Assembly (NCBI GenBank): GCA_023957125.1
Contig: JAMLHL010000016.1
Span: 1-64,000 of the forward strand
Origin: Chitinophagaceae bacterium
GTDB taxonomy: Bacteria; Bacteroidota; Bacteroidia; Chitinophagales; Chitinophagaceae
Direction of reading: 5' to 3'
DNA: 64,000 nucleotides
Of the stretch, positions 35,801 through 42,636 are shown piece after piece. The notes beneath the pieces are model-generated. The model searched no databases. It had not been told where the DNA came from and worked only from the letters and a program-made list of their open reading frames with translations. The position numbers and the translations under genes were made by a program. Position 1 is the stretch's first letter; each line of letters begins with the position of its first letter.

Positions 35801-36307
35801 GGTTTCGGATATTTCCGCCGCATGTCGCTCCTTTCTCCCAATTTTGCCGAGCCCCGCTTTTTCGCTGATCACTATTGTCTTTTCTTCAATAGTATAATCG
35901 AGCCCTTTCCCGGATAACGCCACGTCAAGCGTTTCCTCTACGGTAGCCTGGCGTACATCAATGGTAACTTTGCCCGCATTTTCAAGTACCTTGTAATTGT
36001 AAAACACGGCATACCCGGATTGCTTCCGGATCTCTGAAAACACCTTTTTAAGAGAAACGTTTTTCCCCGAATAAGTGATACCCTGGGCGTTGCCTGCAGC
36101 GCTCGCCTGCAGGCATGCGATGAGCAAAATAACGGCAATAAGTTTCATCCGCAGCAATACTTGTTTGTTCGTTATCAAGTGAACGCCTGCCTGAAATAAC
36201 TGACCCGAAAACACTTTTGTTTTTTTAAGGATCAGGTTGATAACACGCAGCGTTTGGTTAACGGCGCCTCCCCATAAAGGGATCGGCTGATAATCTCTGA
36301 AATGCAT
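32837..36307 (-). CDS. SusC/RagA-family TonB-dependent transporter with STN domain (PUL 2)
   Basis: A 1156-residue outer-membrane transporter. The long N-terminal stretch before the hydrophobic signal (MKLIAVILLIACLQASAAG) is kept because the MHFRDY start and the A-rich leader match the other two SusC genes. STN domain KKVFSEIRKQSGYAVFYNY; regulatory-like domain GKITDEQGNVLPGATVNVKG; SusC signature SEVVVVGYGTQKKVSLTSAV; then plug (GSRAANGVLLITTKR) and barrel to the final GINVQF. It transports the PUL 2 glycan and signals to the FecR protein encoded upstream. The region from the regulatory-like domain to the signature is nearly the same as in PUL 3, so recent duplication or conversion is likely. 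Confidence 0.95.
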   Translation of the reverse strand: MHFRDYQPIPLWGGAVNQTLRVINLILKKTKVFSGQLFQAGVHLITNKQVLLRMKLIAVILLIACLQASAAGNAQGITYSGKNVSLKKVFSEIRKQSGYAVFYNYKVLENAGKVTIDVRQATVEETLDVALSGKGLDYTIEEKTIVISEKAGLGKIGRKERHAAEISETAPLEIPPVTIRGKITDEQGNVLPGATVNVKGTNNTTVANADGVFIIEANTGDYLEFSFVGFETREVAVTKATDLQITLKAVNAGLSEVVVVGYGTQKKVSLTSAVSTVKGEDLQRRPVSNVQQALQGQMPGLTVLDQGGSPGRSNTVVRVRGITTIGSNDPLVIVDGIEQQLADINPADIETISLLKDASSTAIYGSRAANGVLLITTKRAKTGKTTVVYNGVYALQQANNKPEHMDLEDYMREQNAAFVNVGSAPKFTEEQIQEYLNATDRYKYPLPNTWFETMLRTAPQIDNSVSISGGSENFKGRVSLRYQDQQGIIANSDSKIYEVRANTDFKVSSKINISTDINYRNNKDLSFANQFNVFNIMLHASQWTVPRYPDGTYGVSPQGRSPLVENELGGYSGITGDYFLGNVKGDWEIVKGLKFTTQFAASLTMLAGKNFLNSYEIRDYYNPDIVRVSVPLNNLTETRNMGREYTLNNLLNYSTTIKDKHDLEVLLGYSQIKNDGNNLSAFRQNFYNNDVQSIGQGINDATKTNDGRDSTWGLRSYFGRLNYAFNGKYLFEANARYDGSSRFTGDNRYSLFPSFSAGWRLSQENFWDNLSTYVNEFKIRGSWGKTGNQAVNLYSYYPTLDLLTYSFSGVPVQGYTQLKMSNKDLTWETTTQTDVGLDAQVLDSKFSLSIDYYNKRTDGILLVLPVPGTLGLQASAQNAGVVTNKGWEFLIGAHEKFGRVGFDANLNFNINTNNVVSLEGTGPYISGSDTDPKFITGEGYAINSFWGYKTDGLFQTQDEVDHYPTIAQGIKPGDVKFIDLNGDEKINAEDMTYLGPSFPKYTFGSSFNLSYKGFTLNLLLQGAAKVYTRLSGALAEMGNQEGFTDKIYANNYWTPENPNARFPRPTKYSLLNIQSSDRMLIDGSYLRLKNIQLIYQIPSAILHSAFIERLSVYVSGTNLLTASKLNEWNLDPETMPGRANYYPQTSLYTFGINVQF

Positions 36308-36413
36308 AACTTTGCTTTAGTTTGGATTATAAAATACCTGTTCCCGTTTTCCGGGAAAGTAATTAGCCTTACGTCGGGTTAATCCAAACTCTTTCCCGTT
36401 TCCGGGATTGATG

Positions 36414-36440
36414 CCGGGGAGCGCTTCCAACACTTCCCGG
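36414..36440. other. Hairpin in the FecR-SusC spacer of PUL 2
   Basis: CCGGGGAGCGCTTCC...ACTTCCCGG forms an imperfect stem followed on the plus strand by eight T, a terminator-like shape facing against the operon. It corresponds in place and shape to 12375-12399 in PUL 1. Confidence 0.4.
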
Positions 36441-36474
36441 TTTTTTTTGGATTGCCCATATAGGTTTGTTACGA

Positions 36475-37701
36475 TTACTTCATTACAATCACCTTGCGAC
36501 CTTCCACCCTGAATTTCACACCGCTTTTTTCAAGCACTTTTAATACGCTCGACAGCCTGGCATTCCGTTGTATATCACCTCCGAAACGCTCGTCAGGAAT
36601 TTCACCATCCTGGTATTCCACATCTATGTCGTACCACCTCGCTATTTGATTCATAACTGTTGTAACGCCCGAACTGTCAAACGTGAAGAATCCGTTTTTC
36701 CAGGCGATCTCCATATCTGTATTCACATCTTTTGTTACTTTAATCCTGCCATCCTTAACAACCTGCGATTGGCAGCCGGGTTGTAAAACAGCTTCGTCCT
36801 TACCTTTTTTTACTTTTATCCGCCCCTCTATGAGCGTGGTTTTAACAACGCTTTCATCGTTATAGGCATTAATATTAAAATGGGTTCCCAATACCTCAAT
36901 TTCACCTCCATCACCCGACAACGCATTGACCTGCACAATGAAAGGCACTCTTTTCTCCCCATTATTCATTTTCCGTGTAAGATGAGCCACTTCAAAATAT
37001 ACTTCTCCGGATATCTCCACTCTTCTTTCGTCGCTCGTAAAAAATGCGGGGTAACGGATAGAAGACATGGCATTCAGCCAGACTTTGGTACCATCGGCCA
37101 ACACCAATTGAAATTGCCGTCCCCGGGGGGTTGACAGGGTATTGTATTTCAAATCATTTCCCGAACCGTTTTTCCCGTCATACACAATCTCGCCGTTACG
37201 ACTGATCACGCTCGTATTGCCCTGGATGGCGATGGTGTCCTGCCCGAGATGATCAAGCACTATTTTTTGCCCGTTATCTAAGGTTAATATGGCCCCGCTG
37301 GTTCCGGGGCTAATATCATTTTCAGCTAACCGAAACGAATCGGGCGCCGTAGCGGTTTCTCCCTTTTCTCCCCATATCAGGTAGCCGCCCGCTATCACCA
37401 GAAAAAACACCGCCGCCGCAGCCGCCCAACGTTTCCACACGCTTAATATGCGTGCCTTTGTGTACGTCTGCTCTCCGGTAGTATCCGACTCCAGTATCCC
37501 GGTTATCATACTCTCTTTCCGGTCGGGAGTGTATTTTGCCAGGGTTGCTGTTTGGTATGCCGCCAGCAACGATTCTATTTCGCCTGCTGTTGCACCATCA
37601 TCATACTGCCGCAACAGCCCTCTTAATTCATCCAGCTCGTCCATAGAACCTTCTCTTGCTATTGCTCTCCGCAACAGGTATGCTAACCGGTTTGTATCCA
37701 C
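36475..37701 (-). CDS. FecR-family anti-sigma regulator (PUL 2)
   Basis: A 408-residue membrane protein: cytoplasmic N-terminus (MDTNRLAYLLRRAIAREGS), one transmembrane segment near residues 90-108 (WAAAAAVFFLVIAGGYLIW), a periplasmic FecR domain (GRQFQLVLADGTKVWLNAMS; VEISGEVYFEVAHL) and the C-terminal DUF4974-type domain ending VEGRKVIVMK. It sits 99 bp after its sigma gene and before SusC, the normal order. It should release the sigma factor when SusC engages its glycan. Confidence 0.93.
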   Translation of the reverse strand: MDTNRLAYLLRRAIAREGSMDELDELRGLLRQYDDGATAGEIESLLAAYQTATLAKYTPDRKESMITGILESDTTGEQTYTKARILSVWKRWAAAAAVFFLVIAGGYLIWGEKGETATAPDSFRLAENDISPGTSGAILTLDNGQKIVLDHLGQDTIAIQGNTSVISRNGEIVYDGKNGSGNDLKYNTLSTPRGRQFQLVLADGTKVWLNAMSSIRYPAFFTSDERRVEISGEVYFEVAHLTRKMNNGEKRVPFIVQVNALSGDGGEIEVLGTHFNINAYNDESVVKTTLIEGRIKVKKGKDEAVLQPGCQSQVVKDGRIKVTKDVNTDMEIAWKNGFFTFDSSGVTTVMNQIARWYDIDVEYQDGEIPDERFGGDIQRNARLSSVLKVLEKSGVKFRVEGRKVIVMK

Positions 37702-37800
37702 ATGCTAACGTTTAAAAAAGTACGGTTTATTACAGGAACAACCCAAACAAATCCCGCCCTGTATGGTAACAGACTCACGAGTAACAAAGTAGTACCTATT

Positions 37801-38439
37801 TCAATAAAAAAAAATGATTAACAAGATGGCCGCATCTACCAGTAAACCATAGCCTGCGTTTGAAATTGCCTCGCGGATATTCTTCAGTGCAGGGGTGAGG
37901 GTATTTTTAACGGTGCTCTCAGAAAGCCCTAATTTAACAGCTATTTCCCCGGGCCGCAGTCCCGATTCACGACTGAGGCGGTATATTTTTCTCTGCTGCC
38001 CGGGCAATTTTTCAACGGTTTGTTTGATCAATCCTGAAAGCATCGTAAACTGCGTTGCCTGCTCGGGTTCAAATTGAACCGGATCCGGTGCTGCCACCTG
38101 CAACTGCCCGACCAGCTTTTGATGCATTTTTATATTCCGCAGATAAGTAAAACCCAGGTTATAAGCGATATGGAGCGCCCAGGACCGGAAACGCTCAATC
38201 TCCGGAAGTTTGTCACGATGAAGCCATATACGCAAAAAGGTTTCCTGCACCAGATCGTCTGTAGCAACGTCCGATTTTGTGACTGAATACAAATTTTTCC
38301 GGACCAATTCCACGTACCGTTGAAAAATTTCCCGGAAAGCCGCTTCATCTCCTTCGGCTATCTTTAATTGCAATTCCTTTTCAGTATAAGAGCCCGGGAT
38401 ACTCAACTTGTAAAATTTAGATTTGCATCGAATATACAA
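37801..38439 (-). CDS. ECF RNA polymerase sigma factor (PUL 2)
   Basis: Up to 212 residues. Region 2: AAFREIFQRYVELVRKN and TDDLVQETFLRIWLH; region 4: LPGQQRKIYRLSRESGLRPGEIAVKLGLSESTVKNTL, then a hydrophobic tail. The start is uncertain. The open frame begins at a TTG at 38439, and another TTG at 38406 would give a start just before SIPGSYTEKEL. A weak TTTG-N17-TAAATTTT promoter-like pair overlaps 38412-38440, which would favour the later start. It activates the PUL 2 SusC operon in concert with FecR. Confidence 0.9.
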   Translation of the reverse strand: MYIRCKSKFYKLSIPGSYTEKELQLKIAEGDEAAFREIFQRYVELVRKNLYSVTKSDVATDDLVQETFLRIWLHRDKLPEIERFRSWALHIAYNLGFTYLRNIKMHQKLVGQLQVAAPDPVQFEPEQATQFTMLSGLIKQTVEKLPGQQRKIYRLSRESGLRPGEIAVKLGLSESTVKNTLTPALKNIREAISNAGYGLLVDAAILLIIFFY

Positions 38440-38652
38440 ACAACCTCTCTTCTATCGGAATCGTAAATTTAAATACTTTTTCAGAAAACATTACAGGCTC
38501 CCCGGTAGGAATGATACCTGTGCAGGTTTTGTAAACGCCTGTATCCCCTCGCCGTGCCTGGTTGGGAGACTTCGCACTTATAGAATGTTTTCAGGAAACT
38601 ATGCCTCCAAAATAAGTAAGACAATCAGTGCAAAAAAAATAGCGCAGTTGTT

Positions 38653-40146
38653 TCATTGTTTCGCTTTATCGGGCCATAGGCTGTTCATTATTTCAACCGT
38701 CTTTTCCACCAAAACTGCTCCTCCTTCTGCTCCTACCACATTGCTTTGGCAAACTGCACTATAACCGCCGCCACGGATGGCTTTGGCGGTAGGCAAATAG
38801 GTACCCGGACCGGCCAATTGAATGACAAAGGTTTGTGTAGCCCTGCTCCTTGCCTGGATCTGGATGCCATAATCCGTAAAGAGTTCAAACTGGTTGGTGC
38901 AAACGGCCGCGTCGCCAATCCTCAGAATATGGATCTCCGTTTCATATGAGAACTCATTCCTGTTCTGTTGTTTTTCATACCGTTTCAGTACGTCGCCAAA
39001 CCAGGTCATTTTAGCATAAAGCTGGGGCGCTTTCTGGGGATCTGCCGCAATTTGTGCCGCGCAATCATCCCGCACCTGTCTTGATGAGTCTGCTTCTTCT
39101 TTGGTGATGATACGCATGGGCAATTGCAGCTTTTCAGCCCGATGCATAAAGGGAACATCGGTGTGCCTGTCATCTTTTACAACCTGGTAGGTTCTCTCCA
39201 CTGCTTCTACAACCCGTTGCGCGATATCGTCCATCCGCGATCTTTTCGAGAGCTGCTGCATCCTGACATCTGCAGCTTTTCTATACATGATGTGTGGAGA
39301 CTGATCACCGGCGGCCCCGATCCAGGTGAGCACATTCAGTTGTACGCCAAATTTTTGTTTTAGCGCTACCCGCACCGGATGCCAATAATCGGCATTAACG
39401 GTATGCAGGTGTTCAAATTCCTGAGCCGGGCAGGCCACATCTATGCTCATGGCAATCAGCCTGCTTTTGGAATCCCAGAAAAACATGGAATGGATGTCGT
39501 GATCTTCATATCCTTCCAGGCTTTGAAAATCCCGCCTCTCCGTATTGCCATACATTACAGCAGTACCATCCTTATATACGGCCCTCCGGTTATAGCCTAT
39601 TGCCGCACGATACAAGCCCCATGTAACGCTTCCTCTATCCCTGTTATTCCAGGCCTTTACAATGGCATCTGCTACCCGGTGGGTAAATAGCTTCCGGTAG
39701 TCCTTCGCACTGGTCACACCTTCGGGGATAGGGTAAAGAAATGAGGACTCATCTGGATCGTCTTCCAATACGGGAGCAGTATGAGTATGAATGGCGCTCA
39801 GGATTATCTTACGGGTACTGAAATTCGGGATACGTTTTGCCACTTCCTCTCTCAATTCGTCGCGTAGCCGTGCGGAAATATACACCAGGTCGCAGGATAC
39901 AAAAACAGCCGTATCTGAAGGCGTGTTTCCATTCTTCGATTCAATGGCCAATACCTCTGCAAACAGCGGGGTATCCGCTTTCTCGGCAACACGCAGATAA
40001 AACTGACCCATTAAAGCCACGGGAAGCACAGGACTAATATCGGCAGTGGCAGCCCCAACATACATCTGCTGTGTTTTTCCTGAACTTATACCTAAACAGT
40101 TCAATAAAAGTAACCATAGCGATAAAAGCAATAAATTCTTTTTCAT
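38653..40146 (-). CDS. Secreted neutral ceramidase-like hydrolase, second copy
   Basis: About 497 residues from the ATG at 40146 (MKKNLLLLSLWLLLLNC, signal peptide); the frame stays open to 40224 without a signal. Family motifs: VGAATADISPVLPVALMGQ, FVSCDLVYIS, ILSAIHTHTAPVLED with the metal-site His pair, SIDVACPAQ, and WIGAAGDQSPHIMY in the place of the GDxSPN nucleophile loop. These are closer to the ceramidase pattern than those of the paralogue at 772-2130. It lies upstream of the PUL 2 sigma gene on the same strand, with its own spacer. Amide hydrolysis is likely; the substrate is unknown and need not be a lipid. Confidence 0.78.
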   Translation of the reverse strand: MKKNLLLLSLWLLLLNCLGISSGKTQQMYVGAATADISPVLPVALMGQFYLRVAEKADTPLFAEVLAIESKNGNTPSDTAVFVSCDLVYISARLRDELREEVAKRIPNFSTRKIILSAIHTHTAPVLEDDPDESSFLYPIPEGVTSAKDYRKLFTHRVADAIVKAWNNRDRGSVTWGLYRAAIGYNRRAVYKDGTAVMYGNTERRDFQSLEGYEDHDIHSMFFWDSKSRLIAMSIDVACPAQEFEHLHTVNADYWHPVRVALKQKFGVQLNVLTWIGAAGDQSPHIMYRKAADVRMQQLSKRSRMDDIAQRVVEAVERTYQVVKDDRHTDVPFMHRAEKLQLPMRIITKEEADSSRQVRDDCAAQIAADPQKAPQLYAKMTWFGDVLKRYEKQQNRNEFSYETEIHILRIGDAAVCTNQFELFTDYGIQIQARSRATQTFVIQLAGPGTYLPTAKAIRGGGYSAVCQSNVVGAEGGAVLVEKTVEIMNSLWPDKAKQ

Positions 40147-40464
40147 TCTTTCATTTTTTATGTTTTTAACGGTCGGATGGGACTCCGCATTTAAATATTC
40201 CCTTGTGAAATGATAATTGATCACCCCCGTTTCATGTAACCAAAATAGGTTGTTTATTTTAAATCCGGTAAAATAATATTTGTCCGACGCTGAGTATATT
40301 TACAACGGATTAGACGCAATAAGCGATGCAGAGGTGAAAGCGCTGAATAATAAATTTTTAGCCGCTTTATTCCCGGCGTCATAACATGGTTTGAAAAAGA
40401 ATGGACAGAGGGCAATGCGGCGCAAGATGCCGGGTGCGTACAAGAATGACCTCATCATTTGTTT

Positions 40465-40905
40465 ATTTTCCGGTGGGTGATGACACCACACCGATAGTGC
40501 AATTCTCTTCGATGCGTGAAGACAACTCACCGATAGTAAATTTCTTTCCGGTGGGTGGAGATACCACGCCGATAATGAAGGACTGATCTCTCCTACTGGA
40601 GGATGTCGCCACCCGCCGGTTTCAAACGCCCCTTTTCCCCTACTGGTGCGGTGTCGCCACCCACCAGCACAAGTGATCCTCAGGCAAATTACATTTGCAT
40701 AATATTTCACTCATAAAAAATTTTAACACTCATGAAAATACAAGGTTTTTTCGGTGGGTGGAGACACCACACCGATAGTGAGATTCTTTTCGGCGGGTGA
40801 TGACACCACACCGATAGTGAAATTCTTTTGGATGGGTGGAGACGACTCCTCGATAGTAAAACTCTCTTCTGCGGGTGAAAACACCACGCCGATGGTGACA
40901 ATTTT
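40465..40905 (+). repeat. RAYT-associated REP array, region II
   Basis: Three direct units with hairpins at 40471, 40510 and 40549, exactly 39 bp apart. Two inverted units at about 40593-40620 and 40640-40667 follow, then a copy of the RAYT leader, then four direct units at 40752, 40791, 40830 and 40869. Each hairpin has a 5' arm CGGTGGGTG, loop ATGA and 3' arm CACC-A-CACCG, followed by ATAG. The stretch 40147-40464 before it shows no gene I can support. Confidence 0.92.
40668..40745 (+). other. RAYT leader and start-codon copy fused to a REP array
   Basis: Nearly the same as 52087-52164 and related to the leader of the intact RAYT (52367-52443). It includes TAATATTTCACTCAT and ATGAAAATACAAGG, where the ATG (40732) corresponds to the RAYT start codon at 52430. 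After CAAGG the sequence jumps to the array. The ATG frame closes quickly, so this is a relic and not a gene. Confidence 0.75.
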
Positions 40906-40934
40906 TCCCGGACACATAACCCGGCCATGTCGCT

Positions 40935-41720
40935 CTATTTCAGTTTCAGAACAACATCAGCTATATAAGGCAAATGATCCGAATAATGAACCCGGGGCGT
41001 CCTCACTTTATTTACCTTTTTGATTGATGGAGGGCTGATCAATATATAATCAATCTTTTTAACAGGTACCCGGTCTGGAAAGGTGAATATTCCTAAAGTA
41101 TCAGTGGTACGCAAATGCCGTTGCAACAATTGTATCTCATCCGTATCAGGGGTAGCGTTAAGGTCGCCAGTAAATATTACAGGCAACTTATTTTCTGATA
41201 GATAATTAAGGGTTTCATTCACCTGTGAAGCTCTTGTTGCTTTATCATAGGCAGAATAGTGGGCGGTGGCAAAAAGTATTTTCTTTTTTTTCTTTATCTG
41301 TACGGTTGCAAAAAGCATGGAAACAGACTCGCCATTGGGTCCTTTTTTCAGGAGTTTTAATACCTTAGACTCCACTTTTTCTATCGGGTATTTGGAAAGT
41401 ATTCCTACACCATAGGCACCACCCTGGTAGTGAAAATGTCTTACAAAAGCATAATACATACCGGTAATTGCTGCCAGTCTTTTCATCTGGTCAACTTTTC
41501 CTGAGCGTTCGCATATGCTGTCCACTTCCTGCAAGCCTGCCAAATCGAGCTTCATCTTTTTAATGAAATACCCCATTGAGTCAACTCTGTTTTCTTCCAG
41601 TGCGTTAGCGCCATGGTGGATGTTATACGACAATACGCGTAACTTTTGGGCGTAAACATGGATACATGTGAAACAAAACATTACGAGACCTATAGTCAAC
41701 CTTACCGGCTTCATATGCAT
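40935..41720 (-). CDS. Secreted endonuclease/exonuclease/phosphatase-family protein (first of pair)
   Basis: A 261-residue protein with a signal peptide ending near VYAQK. EEP-fold motifs: RVLSYNIHHG, LAGLQEVDS (metal Glu), FATAHYSAY, FTGDLNATPD (Asp/Asn site), KKIDYILIS and HYSDHLPYIA with the catalytic Asp-His. Such secreted members hydrolyse phosphodiesters or phosphomonoesters of nucleic acids, phospholipids or sugars. The gene is 12 bp downstream of its paralogue at 41733-42530. Both lie beyond the PUL 3 SusD terminator. The substrate is unknown. Confidence 0.88.
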   Translation of the reverse strand: MHMKPVRLTIGLVMFCFTCIHVYAQKLRVLSYNIHHGANALEENRVDSMGYFIKKMKLDLAGLQEVDSICERSGKVDQMKRLAAITGMYYAFVRHFHYQGGAYGVGILSKYPIEKVESKVLKLLKKGPNGESVSMLFATVQIKKKKKILFATAHYSAYDKATRASQVNETLNYLSENKLPVIFTGDLNATPDTDEIQLLQRHLRTTDTLGIFTFPDRVPVKKIDYILISPPSIKKVNKVRTPRVHYSDHLPYIADVVLKLK

Positions 41721-41732
41721 TCCATTTGATAA

Positions 41733-42530
41733 CTATTTAAGTTCTACCAAAGCACTTACCGGCAGATGATCCGAGAGTTGTACCTGATAAACAGTAGCGT
41801 CAACTTGGGCCCACTTATTTGCAGGATAGCAGAAAATATAGTCAATAGTACTTTTGGGCGATTTGGCGGGTACGGTTGGTTCCCATTTAGATACCCTTTT
41901 CCATACACTCATTCCTTCGGCAATTTCTATTGAATTGGGCTGGGCATTAAAATCGCCGGCCACTATAACCGGGTATGGTCTTGCCAGGAGCACTTCATTC
42001 AGCTTTTTAACCTGTACCTGACGTTCTTCGGAATTTGTATAATCCAAATGGGTGCTTGCAAAAGAAAAGTATTCTCCCTCTCTGAATTCAATATCTGCAA
42101 CCAGAACTGCTCTTTGCTCTTTCCCGTTTTTGGTTTTGGGCAGATATACCCGTTCCACTTTCGCCAACGGATATTTTGACAATAAAGCAATTCCGTAATA
42201 TCCCCCGGCGTAAGGGATAGTTTTCCCATACGCGGGGATCAACCCTGTGTAAAAACCCAATTCAGTAGCAAAATCCTTTCCATGCTGCATAGGCGCCCGT
42301 TCTCTATAGGTACGACAGTCCACTTCCTGTAGTGCTACAACATCGGGATCTTGCTCTTTTATAAAGGCAGCTAATTCTTCCAGGGAAGCGAGTTCTCCAA
42401 AACGCAAATTATAGGAAAGCACTTTCAGGTGAACAGGATTTTGTGTGGTATCCAAAGCGCATGGTAATGACAGTACAGGACAGGTGCTAAGTAACAACAT
42501 CAGAAATCCAATCCATTTGATAGCTTTCAT
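41733..42530 (-). CDS. Secreted endonuclease/exonuclease/phosphatase-family protein (second of pair)
   Basis: A 265-residue paralogue of the next gene, with a signal peptide ending around VLSLP. Motifs: KVLSYNLRFG, VVALQEVDCRTY, YYGIALLSKYPLAKVE, FASTHLDYT, VAGDFNAQPNS, STIDYIF and LSDHLPVSALVEL. All the metal and catalytic positions of the EEP fold are present, so both copies should be active. Two adjacent copies with different middle regions suggest related but distinct phosphoester substrates. Confidence 0.88.
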   Translation of the reverse strand: MKAIKWIGFLMLLLSTCPVLSLPCALDTTQNPVHLKVLSYNLRFGELASLEELAAFIKEQDPDVVALQEVDCRTYRERAPMQHGKDFATELGFYTGLIPAYGKTIPYAGGYYGIALLSKYPLAKVERVYLPKTKNGKEQRAVLVADIEFREGEYFSFASTHLDYTNSEERQVQVKKLNEVLLARPYPVIVAGDFNAQPNSIEIAEGMSVWKRVSKWEPTVPAKSPKSTIDYIFCYPANKWAQVDATVYQVQLSDHLPVSALVELK

Positions 42531-42560
42531 AGCTGATCAGTTATAATACGATTTTAAATT

Positions 42561-42607
42561 AAAACCTTCCTACTTCAATATTTTAATATTGAGATAAGAA
42601 GGTTTTT
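42561..42607 (-). terminator. Intrinsic terminator after PUL 3 SusD
   Basis: AAAACCTTC...TTCAATATT pairs with AATATTGAG...GAAGGTTTTT across a short internal mismatch. The hairpin has A/T tails on both sides, so it can work in both directions. It lies 30 bp after the SusD stop and separates the PUL 3 core from the EEP pair. Confidence 0.7.
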
Positions 42608-42636
42608 ATGTTCAACTTGTCAAGATCACGTCTTTT

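Noticed and set aside
32837..36307. Later start for the PUL 2 SusC at MKLIAVILL (giving a short signal peptide)
   Set aside because: All three SusC genes share the long N-terminal lead and a similar A-rich sequence before an M-x-F start, so the upstream ATG was kept.
40300..40710. 136-residue minus-strand ORF
   Set aside because: It runs through REP units of region II and shows only repeat-derived Trp/His/Pro-rich sequence.
40465..40905. CRISPR array
   Set aside because: Units are contiguous 39-mers without unique spacers, occur in both orientations and have no cas genes nearby.
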